Shown: positions 25,061-38,700 of the stretch, one piece after another
Layout: each line of letters begins with the position of its first letter
How positions within the stretch are numbered: position 1 is the first letter of the stretch
Origin: Trochalopteron elliotii
Taxonomy: Eukaryota; Chordata; Aves; Passeriformes; Leiothrichidae
Length of the DNA: 64,000 nt
Reading direction: 5' to 3'
NCBI GenBank assembly: GCA_024734555.1
Contig: JANPWX010000473.1
Coordinates: 1,195,030 to 1,259,029 of the forward strand
Notes under the pieces: generated by a model
What the model was told of the DNA's origin: nothing
What the model saw: the letters and a program-made list of their open reading frames with translations, nothing else
Databases searched by the model: none
Translations under genes and position numbers: made by a program

Positions 25061-28000
25061 TCTAACTTCCACACAAAATATTTGAAAGCCCTACCTGCCT
25101 TTCGCCTTTATAGCTATTTTGGCTTTCAGCTTTATTTTCTTCCTCTTTACACTTCTTCTAGTTTTTTCTTTCTACTTATAGTAGTCACCTTCTTACTACC
25201 AAACACTGTTCTCTCTCCAAGCTAATAACTATCAAACTGTTACATTCATAGAAGAATTAACATTAAAGTTCAACTCAAGTTTTTTGAGTTACCCCAGAAA
25301 TTACTGCAGAGAACATCCGAGGAATGACAATTACATAACATACCCTAAAGGCCTGAAGTAATCTGGCCTGGAGAAGACCCTCTAAAGAATACTTATTGGA
25401 CCTTACTAAGCCTTGGCATAGCCCATCTAGAAAAGTTGTTCTTACATGAATAGTACACATGTGTACGTGCATATCAAGATCAAGTTGAAACTGCAGGCAA
25501 GGAAGGGTAACAGTGATTTCTTTCTCCATTTCTGAAGGAGTCCTTAATGAGTGCAAAGACATCAGGGGTTCACTTTGCTCACCAGCAACTGAAACAAGTA
25601 TTCTGTGAAATGAGAAAGAATTTAAGGGTCATCTAGTGCATAGATGCACCTCCCTGCTTACAATTTTGTTTGTAATTTCTGAGGATCAAGAAATCCTCAG
25701 AAGGGTAAATATTCTGATGATTTCTTGTTGTGTAAGAAATAAGAATATCCATTTACAGAGTATGACGATAGAAATTACTCTTTAGACTCCCTTGGATCAG
25801 ATAAAGTATGATATTTTTTAAATTTTCAGATGTTATAGCTCCAATGAGTCAGAAAGAGCCTATGTTGGGTGGGTTAAGTTACTCTGCATGTGTTGCACCT
25901 CAAGGACATCAGAACAGGGAACTAGCTTAGATAATTCTGGTGAGCTGCCATGTGACTTTACCTCAGGTTCTTTGATTTCTACATATTTTTATTCCTCTGA
26001 GTTTTCTTTCTTGGAGTTACACATATTATTGCCTTACATTACTTAAACCTCCTCACAAATTTAAACTTATGCTAGGAAAGTCTTTACTTACAGTTTGCCA
26101 AAAACTTCCCAGCTTTGTATACTTACTATATTCACACCATGATGTCCACTTTAATTGTCTATGGATCATGATTGCAAGATGAGTGGTTTGTATTTACCGA
26201 TTACTTTCTAGAAAAATGAATACTAACTTCATCATAGCCTTTTAGTAAATGATGTTCCATGGGTTTTTTTCAGTAGCATACATATCCTAGAAAAAGACTA
26301 GAACACAAAATATATCTATTTCTTTCTCACCTTGCATTCCACTTTTCTTTCATAGCATTTCTACAGTGCTGTAGAAAACAAGATGCATTTTCAAGATTAA
26401 AAGCTGTTTTTCAATTGTGTCCTCAACGAATGTTCCACTGTGCAATGTGCTAAATACAATCTTACTACTATCCCAAGAGAGAAAGTGTGTGTGGAGAAAT
26501 TCTACAGTACCTTTGTCTAGATTACATTATTTGTAATGGTGACATCTGTGTATAAACTACCTTAGGAAATATTAAAAATTGGTCCACTTTGGTAAATTAC
26601 TATTAATGCTTTCATCTACATTTAATTAAAGAAAACTCTTACACATTGCTTGTCTGATAGGCAAGTAGTAACAACAACATCCTGACTTTGTTGTCATCTT
26701 CATTTTTCAGTTGCTGTAACCCCCTCAAATGAATAGAAATGCAAAAGAAAAAGGATTAGCCTGCCCTGTAGAGCTTTGATTCATCTCTGCTTTGCCTTAT
26801 TGTTCTCCATTGCTGCCTAAACTGGATAAACCTCCTTAAATTGAAGGAACAGCAGGTTCCTTTCCCTCCCTCTACAGAGGGACAGCACAATAACTGTGAT
26901 GAAGAAAGGACCCTCTCATGTGTGTCATCATCATGACACAGGTAATTTGTAATTTCTTTTGAATCAGCTAAAATGCCCGTGGAAGTTTCTTTGTATTTTT
27001 AAACAAATGGCCCTGGACCTGGTCCAAGTTGGGCTTGGACTTATTCATCAATATTTTTTTAATTTAAATTTTAATTTTATACATCTCTCAGAAAAAAATT
27101 TAACAAACTGAAAACAGGTCTTCCCATAGAAATTTTTGCTAGACATTGTCATTGATTCCATGTTTTCTAGAAAATCATGGTGTCAAAATAAATCATATCA
27201 AATCTGCTATTAAGGTACTTTTAATAGGAATGCTGGGAATCTGTCAGTCCATGGGCTGAAAAGAATAAATTCTAACAAAGACTTCCTAGAGCTGGCCAGC
27301 AAAGAGGGATGTAATAACTCTGTGACAACACAAGTTGTCTCCATCAACATAAGTGCACCAACATAGTAAAGATGCCTGAAACATCACTGGTTTGCATCCA
27401 TATAGATAATATCTATGTGAAGTCATCAAGTTTTTACTTTTTCCCTCAAAAGCAGCCTAATTTTTTGTTACATAGGAATAAATTTTTAAGCAATCAGATA
27501 GCAAGATTTAAAATTGTAGGCTTCAGAAATCTGTATTACAAAACCAACTCACATTATGTGAATGGAGTTTTTAAGCACCTGATGAAAATTTCATAACTTG
27601 ATTCTTTTTTGGAGGTGTTCTTATTGTGTGGACAAATTATTATTGACAGTTTGATTAAAAATCAGAATAATATTTTTCAAAGCATTCTGATCTTAGCAAC
27701 CCAGGCTGTGAATATCTTCCTTGAGAAGATGGTCAAAAAGCCACCTTCTTCCTTCTTTTCCACACAAAATAATAAATTCAGGTTGTTCATTATGAGTTTA
27801 TTTTAATAATACATTAACAAGTATACTGGTGTGGGGAACAGGGGTACAGTTACTAGTATTATTTGATATCAAGCTACTACTGAGGGAGGTTTCAGATAGC
27901 CCCATTACAAGTTCTATACATCAGTGTATCTTTATCTGATTGGCCTGCTAGAACAATGCTATTTTGGGGGGCAAGGTGGGGGGAGGAAGAAATCTATTTT

Positions 28001-29969
28001 TCAAGTAACAGATGGATAAACAGATGGGTGGAAAAGTCCACTGAATAGTGTGTTGGCTGCCTGCCATTGCCTGTAGGGCAGCCAATAAATATCATATGAA
28101 TTAAACCTGTAAACTAACATGTCCCTATTTAATGAGCTCTTTCAGAATGGTAGATGTTTTCTTGTCAGTACCCATATAAATGAAATGCCACTTTGGATAA
28201 GATAAATTTTTGCAAGGAGACCAAACACCTAGAGCACAGTTTGTTCTAAGATTAATGACCAAAAGCAAACAAGGAAGGAAGCCACATGGTAAAGTGTGTG
28301 CATTTTTACAGACTACCTGTGAGGGGGTCCTTTTGCACATCTGGAATAGATTCCCTCAAATAACTTAACTTTCAGTATGTTTACACTTAGGATAATGTTT
28401 TCATACTCCTTACACCTCCTCTTGTGAGAATTCTATACTTTTTTTTTCCCTCAGGCTTGCATAAAGTGCTTAATTCAGTAGCCAGTCATGGAGATACCAC
28501 CTCAGACCAACAGCAGGACATATATTTCATCCCCTTTTGAGACACTCTCTCTATTTTGGGCTAACATAAGATTAATGGAAAAAATGCTGACATGACATGA
28601 AATTCCATATTTACTGGCATTTAGCATCCTGCATAACAGAGGATGACAATTTGCCTGTCTACCAAAGCCACCATGGCTGTGAGGAATGGATGGCTCTTAC
28701 TCACTTTAGAAGGTTCATGACCATGGATCAGCACATGGATCATTATGTGTGAAAGTGGTTCCTTTACTTTTCTTCCAGCCAACTGTCTAATATTCACTGA
28801 GTAGTTTCTAGGTCTTCTGAGACAGAGTTGATAATTTTTTCCTTATTCAACAAACCATCACTGATTTTAAAAGAGAGGTAAAACTCTTCCAGGCTCAGCT
28901 CCACAGGCTGCAAAATGAGACAAAGAGAAAAACACTACATTGAAAAATCAGCCTTGAAAAGGAGTTCAGTTGTCCAGAGCAATGCTCCAATGTCTCCACC
29001 ACAATGGAATCTTATTTTCTGAGAAAATACAAAAGCAAATATTCAGGTACAATAATGGCATGGGAAGTTAAGCATTAACATCACTTTCAGTATTTTTTCC
29101 CAAGTAGTAAAAATCAATTTTCTTGATTTTCAAGAAATTCCTTGAAAACAGTATTCCTGAAGAGAAGGTGCAGGACTTGTTGATGCCATAAAGCATAAAA
29201 TATTTTGTTGTGCCTAGATGGAAAAAAATAGAAAAAGAAAATGCAAAGTATTTTTATTATGAAAATATAATCTATAAACTCACTACCAACAGGTGGGGTG
29301 GATTTCATTTATTTTTTTTTTAAATGTATAGACAGCTACAAAATGCTGAGAACAATACTTTGCACCACTATCTGACATAAAACTCTGGATGTACCCAACA
29401 GAATGTTGTGTGACAACAGGAAACCGATTATTATTGGAAAAGGGAATAAAAAATGAGTATGAAAATCCTGAACTGGTGAGAAAAAAGATTTGACCTAAGG
29501 TAGACATGGTGAAGACTATCTTTGAAATTCAGTAATACATTTTGCCATATGAAAGTATCAGCATGAAGGCTTATTTGCCTTTACACAACACTTTTTCCTT
29601 GAGGAGCTCCAAATCCTGTAAAGAGGTTAACAGCTTCAGGACATCAACTAGCTTAATATTACTCTATTTATATGAAATGTAATTAATATGACATAAACCA
29701 TCAGCACTTTAAAACAATAACTTAAAAAATAATTTTCAAAAAGCATAAAAAGACCTGATCAGTTTAGTTCCCCAAAGAGCTTGAAAAGGAGAATTGTGAA
29801 CTGTTCAGAGAAAGATCTGGGCAGCAGTGTTTGTCCTGTACCATCTGTTGCAGAGCCCAGACAAAGTCAGGTGCTCAGGGGTGTAGCAGAAGACTAAAGA
29901 CATAACCTACTACAACATTCTACACACATTCCAACACATACGACACATTTCTGTTATCTACAGAGCCAC
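25061..29969. other. Intergenic AT-rich DNA, no gene recognised
   Basis: No coding exon or clear repeat family was seen in about 4.9 kb. Open frames are short (95 codons at most) and lack recognisable domains. Confidence 0.55.
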
Positions 29970-30153
29970 AAGGGCACTGCCACAGGCTGCCCAGAGAAGA
30001 GTTGAAGTCCCATCCCTGGAAGTGTTCAAGGCCAGGCTGGATGGAGTTCTGAGGAACCTGCTCTAGTGGAAGGTGTTCCTGCCCATGGCAGGGGGGTTGG
30101 AATGAGATGACCTTTAAAGTCTCTTCCAACCCAGGTCATTCTATGATTCCATG
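29970..30153 (+). mobile_element. CR1 LINE 3' end fragment
   Basis: It contains the CR1 tail order: ACAGGCTGCCCAGAGAAG, then CCATCCCTGGAAGTGTTCAA, then GCCCATGGCAGGGGGGTTGG. It finishes CTTCCAACCCAGG with CATTCTATGATTCC. The copy is about 185 bp and heavily 5'-truncated. The good match to the usual tail suggests it is younger than the copy at 42849. Confidence 0.92.
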
Positions 30154-31810
30154 TAAGAAAACACAAAACACTGAGGTGATGTCATGAGAAAATACATGCA
30201 AGAGATTTCTGGTTAGCGTTGCTTCTCCTCTGCCACAGGAGCTTGTCCTAAGCAGAGACAGGAGACAGAACAGAATTTGGCAACCCCCACTGGTGCAAGA
30301 TCACACATATGTGGTGCTGAGTCCTCAGTCTAACACAGTCAGTTGATGTCTTCTTTAAAAGCCTCAAAAAAGGCTGTGAATGTTCCTTTTAAGCTTCAGA
30401 TTCTTTACAAGGCTCTAGCACACCCAGCAAGACCATAGTGCTGAGCAGTCCTCAATCCATGCTGACACTGCTCCATTGCACCCAGAAACAAGGAACTTCA
30501 GCTTTTAAAAAAACAGCTCTCATTCTTCTTGCCTCTTTGGGTATATGAGGCATGTGCTTGTGCAGACATTGCTTGGATTCAGTCTTGCCTAGGGCTGGAG
30601 AGTTCCCAAGTAGCTGGTTCGATTTTCTTACGCACTACAGCAGCCTTTTGAGTGACTGCACACCTCTAGATCTGATTGAAGGGGTGAATTAAAAATAGAA
30701 TATTCTCTTTTAGTGTAATGTAACATGTAACCATGAATCTTGCTGTACACTTACTCATCCCTCTATGTGTGAATAAGCCCTCCTGTGAAAGAGCTGCTCT
30801 ACTCTGGGCATATTATTATGATTGACAGAATCTGTCAGAAACCATAGTGAGGTTTTCGGCCTCTTTTCCTTAACTCACATGTAGCAGAAAATGAATTTTT
30901 TTAAGTAGTAGGAAAGTTAATAAAACCACTAGAAAGATAGCTGACATAAAGAAACACAGGCACTATATTTTTACTTCTCAAGACTGGAGAGTTTCAAATT
31001 TTGCCATGCAAATCTTTGTCCAACTCTTTCTTTCATAAACACAGAAGCATTACACCCCTAAAATAACTAAATAATTCCATAGAAGCTTAGATTAAAATTA
31101 AATGAGGTTTAGATGTGTTTCTGAACTAATTTTTTCTTCTTAGCTGTTTAGTCTCTGGAGTCTTAGAAACGCCCATATCCCAGTTACTTAAGGCAATTCA
31201 AAGTCCCCAAAGTTTGACAATATCCAAGATTTCAAATTACAATCATAGAGTATGAATTTATTCTACTGAATATGAGCAACATGAAACAATCAAGTGTTCT
31301 CAGCCTGCTGGATACCTACAGATTTAAAGCTACTACTGTCTTGGTATTTTTGTATCCCAGCAGGGATCTGTTATGCCATAGAACATCAGCCAAAGTAAGC
31401 CATGAAGTAATTGTTCACACAAAAGTACAAACAGTGAAGATTATTGCTAGCCTTTCCATAGTTTTGTCCTTCTCTTCTCCTTTTTGATTGATTTTTTTCA
31501 ATATCTATGACACAAGCAGACTTTTTTTTTCTCAGACATCAAGAGGATTTTTGTCATTTGACTACTTCAGTCTTGCCTTTTCAACACACAGTGCAGTTAG
31601 GTGCATCCAGTTTCTCCACCTCTTCAGCTTTCAGCCTAATGCCTGCCTCCAGCAGATTAGACTGAGATGCCCAGCAACTCAATTAACAGGTGATTAGATT
31701 ATTGTACAAGTTAATGCCATCTGCAGCTGAGTTGACCTGTGAAATTCAACCAGACATATAAGGAGAACCTCTGAAACTCAGCCATACAAAACATAGCTAA
31801 AGCACAATTC
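30154..31810. other. Intergenic, nothing recognised
   Basis: Unique-looking AT-rich sequence between two CR1 copies of opposite orientation. No gene or RNA was recognised. Confidence 0.5.
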
Positions 31811-32770
31811 ACACAATCACACAATCACAGAATATTCTGAGTTGGAAGGGGCTCAAAGGAAGTTCATCTCCTGGCCCTAGGCCAGATACCCCAAGAATCA
31901 CATCATGTGCCCAAACACTTTGCATTGTCCAAACATTTCTTGAACTCTGTCGGGTTTGGTGTTATGGCTACTTCCCTGGGGAGCCTGTTCCAGTGCTCAA
32001 TCATCCCCTGGCTGAAGAAACTTTTCCTGATAGCCAGCCTAAACCTCCCCTGACTCAGTTTCAGGCCATTCCCTGGAATCCTGTCACTGTCACCAGAGAG
32101 CAGAGATCAGTGCCTGCCCCTCCACTGCCCCTTGTGAGGATATTGAAGACCACAATGAGGTCTGACCTCAGTCTCCTTTTCTCCAGGCTGAACAAACCAA
32201 GTGTCCTCAGCTACTCCTCACACGGCTTCCCCTCGAGGCCCTTCACCTTCCTTGTGACCTCCTTTGGATGTTCTCTAATGGTCTAATGTCTTTTTTACAT
32301 TGAAGGGCCCCAAATTGCCTCAGGACCTGAGGTGAGGCCATCCCAGCTCAGGGCAGAGCAGGACAATCCCCTCCCTTGCCCAGCTGGTGATGCTGTGTCT
32401 GATGCCCCCCAGGACAGGGCTGGCCCTCCTGGCTGCCAGGGCACTGCTGACTCATATCCAACTTGCCATGGACCAGGACCCCCAGGTCACTTTCCACAGC
32501 ATTGATCTCCAGCCTCTCCTTCCCCAGTCTGTACACACAACCAGGGCTGCTCCACCCAAGGTGCAGAAATTGGAACTTGCCCTTGTTGAACTTCACATGG
32601 TTTGTGATTGCCCATCTCTTCAACATGTTGCAGTCTGCAGGGCCTTCCTGCTTTTGGGGGAGTCAACAGCTCCTTCCCTTCCAATTTTGTATCATCTGCA
32701 AACTTACTTAGTATCCCTTCAAGTCCTGTGTCCAATTCTCCCTAACACTGCCAACAGAGGATCATGGCCA
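31811..32770 (-). mobile_element. CR1 LINE, longest copy, with reverse-transcriptase relic
   Basis: This minus-strand CR1 of about 960 bp has its 3' end at 31811, where octamer-type repeats (ACACAATC twice, then ACAGAATA) give the typical CR1 terminus. The 5' part still encodes the end of the ORF2 reverse transcriptase in broken frames. Around 32700 the minus strand reads LSKFADDTKLEG, with the catalytic FADD motif. In another frame around 32620-32430 it reads KFNKGKFQFLHLG, YRLG and DLGVLVHGKLDMSQQC, the usual post-catalytic CR1 order. The frame change between these parts and further stops show it is dead. Farther toward the 3' end the ORF2 tail is recognisable (GLFSLEKRRLRSDL near 32180). 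The 5' limit is approximate. Confidence 0.9.
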
Positions 32771-35700
32771 GGGCTTCCACATACGTCATTACTCCCCACG
32801 TGGATCTTCTTTATACATATTTATCAACACCAGACTAGAGGTGACTAATGCTGGAAGTAGTCTGGAGGACACCCAGCATGATTTATGTGTCAATGGTCAC
32901 AGTGCTGTCACACACAACTCCAACTTGAAACTGCCACAGTGGATAGGAAGGACTCTGGGCTAGCTTCTGTGGAGACATATTCAGGAAGGTTCCAAAGCAG
33001 CAGCTTGGATCATGTACAGCCTCATCACAGACATGCTCTTGCTGTCAAAATATAGTCTATTCATATGTTTCACCCTGAAACATTGCTACAGAAATGATTA
33101 GTTAATGAATTGACCAGAATCCAGGTTGCAAACCCTGGAATATTTGGTTTTTAAGGTCTACTTTAAACACAACATATGCTAGTTCTATCGGTTCCTTGCA
33201 AAGGTGTGCAAGAGACTCTAATAATTTGAATGATCATAAGAAATACTTTTACAAGTGTGTGTTATCATTTAGGAAAATTAAAAAACCCCAACCAAACAAA
33301 AAGACACAAAAGAATGAGGTTGTGTGTATATTATTACTAAAGGTGCAACATTAATGTTGGGTTTAAACCCTGAACATTTGAGTCTCTTACCACTGGAAAA
33401 AATTAAAAACCTGATCAGTATTCTCTGAAAAACCCTTTGCTAAAAGGTGTGGCATTTAAAGTGACAGTAACCCCCAACATTTCTGGGTTTATTTCCACAT
33501 TTCCACCATCTTTTTTTTTCTTTTTTTTTTCCTCTCCTTATGTTAAAGCCATAGCAAATTTCTAGGACAAAATGAGAAGAATCTGCAGGAAAATAGTTTG
33601 TAGCATATGAGCAATGTAGGCTATGTAGGCTGATACAAATTTCATGTATCCTATTTAAAAGTCTTAGTGATTCACATTAGATTACTTTCTAAATTTATTT
33701 GTTGATAGAAGAAAAGCTAAAAAAATTCCAGGAAACAGCCTGTCATTCAAGCACCTAAAAATTAAGATAAAAGCAAGAGTGGATTATCAGGGTATATAAT
33801 TCTTAGTTTTTATTAAACTTGTGCAAATAAAATTTTAAAAAATCCAGCTCTTCCTTTATTTCACTTCAGTTTTTTTCAATTTTTTAAATTTTTTTAATTA
33901 GAAATTATAAAAAATCATGAATGGAAGACTTAATACACACTTGTTTCTGAACTGTTTCTGAACTCAGTCAAATCAACTAATGAGGAAAACATCCCATCTA
34001 ATTCTAAAACGTGTTTTTGGGTTACAAGAGGTTCAACAGCAATTTTTAACTTCTGTGATTTGTCTAAAGCTGAACCCCTAAACATCTCCTGATTAAGTTT
34101 TCAATGTATTAATAACAAAGCTGTTTAAACAAAAGTGCCATTTTGAGAACTGAACCTAATATTACCAGTACAGTGCAATGTAGTCTTTTCAAATATCGCC
34201 CCTAACAAGTCCTTTCCAAACCTCCAAGCTCTGATTCAGAAAGAGGAGAATAGTTCAGGGGCAACAGCACGGTGAAGCCTTGAGTCATGCAGACTATGTG
34301 GAAAGAGTTGGTGTATCATTAAGTAATACAGGAGCAAAGAATAATTGATACAGCCATGGGAGGACAAAGCTTACATTTGTGCTCTATGACTCAGCATGCT
34401 CTTCAGCAGCAGCAACAGACAAACAGCTCTCTGCAGGTCCAAAAAAGTGGGGTCTTTCCAGAGAAGAAAATGGAACTTTACTTTGGCAATTTGCTACAGC
34501 CCAGAACCCCTCTGCAGTATTACTCACATGCAAAAGTAAGTTACGCACTGCATGAGAGAATTTAAAAAAAAAATAGGGCCTCTTTGTGACTTCTGCTATG
34601 CTACCAAATTAGCACTACATAAACAAAAATCACCTCACAAAGGTAAAAGAAACACATTTTAAGCATCAAGATGAAGAATCTGGAGTTTAGTAATGATATT
34701 TGCCATCTCAGTTCTGTCATTTTAGTTACATTAGTCTCATTATTTTCTTCACATCCCTATTCATACATGACTCTTTCAATCAATCGCCACATCACACTGC
34801 AGTAGAAACATGGACATCGATACATGTTGTTTCTAAGTAAACATTAATATAGACAGGAAACATAACACAGATTCCTTGGATTTCTGAGAAGAAAATGGGT
34901 ACGATGGTTACCACTACTGTCAAAAGAAAACCCCAACAGAACAGAGCTGGGAAAAAGTAGGTGACTACCAACATTTTCCATTTCCAGCTACTCATGTATC
35001 AAACATAAATACCAGAGGTCAACATAATCTAGTGATCTAAAATGAGAAATGGTGTTCTTTCATTTCATTCCCCTGCAGTACAGAATAATTTTTTACATGA
35101 TAGTTGCCATTTCTTCATCAAGTCTGATTGGGAAATCCACCTATGCATTTTCTTTGGAAAAACCTGGGCAGTGAGATAAAATTAATCCTTATATCGATTT
35201 ATTCTATTTTTTTCCCTTCAACCCCCCCCTCCCCAGATTTTCTTCCATCTTTCTCTTTCCACATTCCAGTTGTTTATATTCAAACATCACAATTCTTTGC
35301 AAGTCATTTGTGAGCCAATCTCTCAGCTGTCACATGGGTACAGATGCAAGAAAATATTACAATAAATGGATTAACAAGTGCAGTCCATTACTGTTTTTTA
35401 CATTTAAGGGCTTACAAGCTACTAACATAGGAACTTTCTTCATTTGCCTGGCTTCTTCCTCTTGAAGTAAGAGGCCTTATTTTCTCAAATACCCTAAGGA
35501 TGCCCATGCTAATTAATGAGGAAAGATTTCTTTACAGTGTGTATATGTATGCACATATGTCTGTATGCATACTTAGATACACACCTGCATACACATACAA
35601 TAAGTTTGGTTAAAACAGTGCAGATACATAAACTTTGTGCTCAGGTAAACAAAAAGTGGAATTCATTCAGATTTCCTCTCCTGTGAGACCTTTGATGTAA

Positions 35701-38700
35701 ACAAATTCACAGGCTTCAGAAGGTATTTGCCATTGCAGCACTCTTTATATTGTCACAACTATCTCTGAAATATGGAAATTTGATATAAAATTCCTGCACA
35801 GTTTCTCTGAAATTTAAAGAAAAATGAAACAGAGATGAAAGAATGACCAAAACCTCCTCCACTTACTTTTCCTATATCTTCATTTTGGGGTACAGAAACA
35901 AGAGCGGAATTATCTTTGCTTCTACTTAAAATCTGAAAAAAAACTATGCTTGTTTTCAGATGCATAAACAACTCTATTTCCTTCAGCATTCTGACTGAAA
36001 GTATTCTGCATTTTCCAATGGTCATAATTTTGAAGAGGTGCAATATTCTCATTAGCAGTAAGGCAGTTTCCAATAAAGTCTGTATTATTTCAGTAACATG
36101 AAGAGAAGAGAGAAATAGGATTTATGTAGGGAAAAGGGAGAATTTGGGAAGAAATGCTCTGGCTCTTGGGAAGCAGCAACTAAATGGTACAACCACGAGA
36201 AAGCTGCTCTAAGGTGAAGTGTTTATCCCCTCAGTTAACATTTAAAGACTTTACCATCAATAAAGACCTTAAGAGTGTTAATTAGCATAATTTCAAACAA
36301 GTTACTTGAGTTTGCACTTCATTGCTTAAGTGATACTGTACTCAACAGAAGGTACTTAATACACACATAAACCAGAATTTTATTCGAAATGTGGTGAATG
36401 TTTTATTTTATAGATGAAGTAACATGCTAATAAATGTGGAGTTAGAGCTATTTAAGACTATGCTGGTGCCACGACAATATTGTAGCAGAAACTATATTAT
36501 AACTATATTAATAACAGCTTTGTTGTCAGTTAGTTCTCTATATGCATGCCGTTTGTAAAGAGCTATATAAATGTGTATAGCTATTGATATTTATGGTGAC
36601 TACATATTTATGCTGTTTACCCTTTTTCCTCATCAGAAATGACTGAAAGGTTAAGGAGATAAAGTGCACCAGAAGATCCTTATCCCCCTAACAAACACTG
36701 GAAAGTGAGGGAATTTAAAAATATTCTATTTGTTATTTCAGGTAACTTTGGCCCTGTGGAATAATCAGTACTGCTTTTAGCAATGCCTTTCTGCAGATTT
36801 TTTCCTCAATCTGACAACTCCACTTCCCCTGTAAAAAGAGGAAGAGCCCCATTACAGAGTACTGGAAATATCTACAGCAGATGGATTGTTATTAATGGGA
36901 AGACCAGAATTTTTTATACAGGCAGAGATACCAACAACTCTATTTTTAAATACAATGCAATATCTTTTTTAATTCATTTAAAAAAGAATACCTGAAAGTT
37001 TAAAGAAAGTAGACTGTTGAAAGAGGGGATAACACTGTTAGTTTTAAGACCTGGAAAAGTTTAAATAAAGTAAGATATATTACTGAAACACTGCCAAGAC
37101 TATAAAAGAAAACAATAATAAATTTCTGTAGAAACATATTAAACCCACATATGAACTATTCTTCAAGGAAAGGAATCTTTTCCAAAACAGCCACTTGGGT
37201 TAAATGGGAGGAAATTATGAAACTGAATCACAAAGCTGTAGGCCTCACGTTCATTTAAAAAGAAAAACAATAGGAACCAATCACCCTCTCTTTGCCTTCT
37301 GTGATTGCTACTGCTTATTTATTTTTTTAAAAAACTAAGCAGGCAAGATTAATTTTTTTCTACTAATGAGTATGTGTTGACTCCTGTGAAACAATAGTGA
37401 GGACTTCTCCACAAGTGTTCACCACAGCTATTTATAATTTATTGCATAGGCTTAAATATCTTGAATGACCACTTTAATGACCAATGAAAACACTTGTTCT
37501 GAAAATACTTTTTAACAGTTTAAGCTTTTGTGCATCTTTAATCCTCAGATAAGTGAAGCTTATTAATAAACATTTTTCCTTTTCCAATTTACTCTTCACA
37601 AAATGCATTGTTGTGGATTGAGTGAATTACTGTACCCAGCTACATTAAAGCTACCCTCAGTGCTGGGCTGTACTTGAATATGAGCACCTACTTACCCTGT
37701 CTGTTAACACCACTGAATACAATAATAACACTCAGAGATACCAGTATTTAACCTAATTTATTAATTTGTGCAGAGATCAAGATGAGGACTTTTTCACAAG
37801 TCCCTTTCAAAGACCTATGTTCATCCCAATGAAGTTTTTTAATTGAGTCCCTGCAGATAAGCCAAATAAGGAACAACCACGAGCAAAACATTCACCAGAG
37901 TTCAACTTGCATTTTGCAAGCAGAGCTGGTTACTTCTAGTGGAATGTTGCTTTGTTCTCAAAGGACACAAAGTTAGGTCAGCAAAGGCTGTGATGGACAA
38001 GGAGAAGGAGAGGACGCCTGGGTGAGCAGAACAGTCACAGGCAGCCTGCAAAAGGAGAGGTCATAAAAATAAAACATGGCAAAATGCATTAAATAATTTG
38101 TTAAAATATTAAATAATATGCTTATTTCTGCATGCAGACACACATTTCATCAACTGTTGGTTGAACATCAGACAGAATCTCATATGGGCATTTAATTAGA
38201 TTCTGAATACTTTTTCCTATGCATCCTGATGATCTGGAATCTTTCCAAAATACTGGGATTATTATTAAGTATATATATGAATATTTGGATATTTTTGCAA
38301 ATAGGATTTTCGCCTTATGTTTTCTGCATAGTAGGCCTTGCCATAGGCCCACTGGTTTAACAGCATCTGGTGGAAAGATATATCCTTCATTAATTATTAC
38401 AACTTGTGCAGCTCATTGTAACAATAAAAAACAGCAAAGCTGAGGGCTTTCATCCATCCTTAACTCTGTGTGGACTTCTTCAGCCAGTGGTTAATTTTTT
38501 TACTGAGACTTTGATACGTCTAAAGGATCTTTACTTTGTCCCTTAGAAACAGCTTTTAAATTAACTTATTTATTTATTGATGAGTGTAGATGGGAGGAAA
38601 GAAGCAAAGGTAATAAGGAAAGCACATACTCCCAGCCTATTAACCTCTGCTATTCAAAAATGCTCCAACACCCTCTTAACTTTCATCTTTTCTCTCTCTA

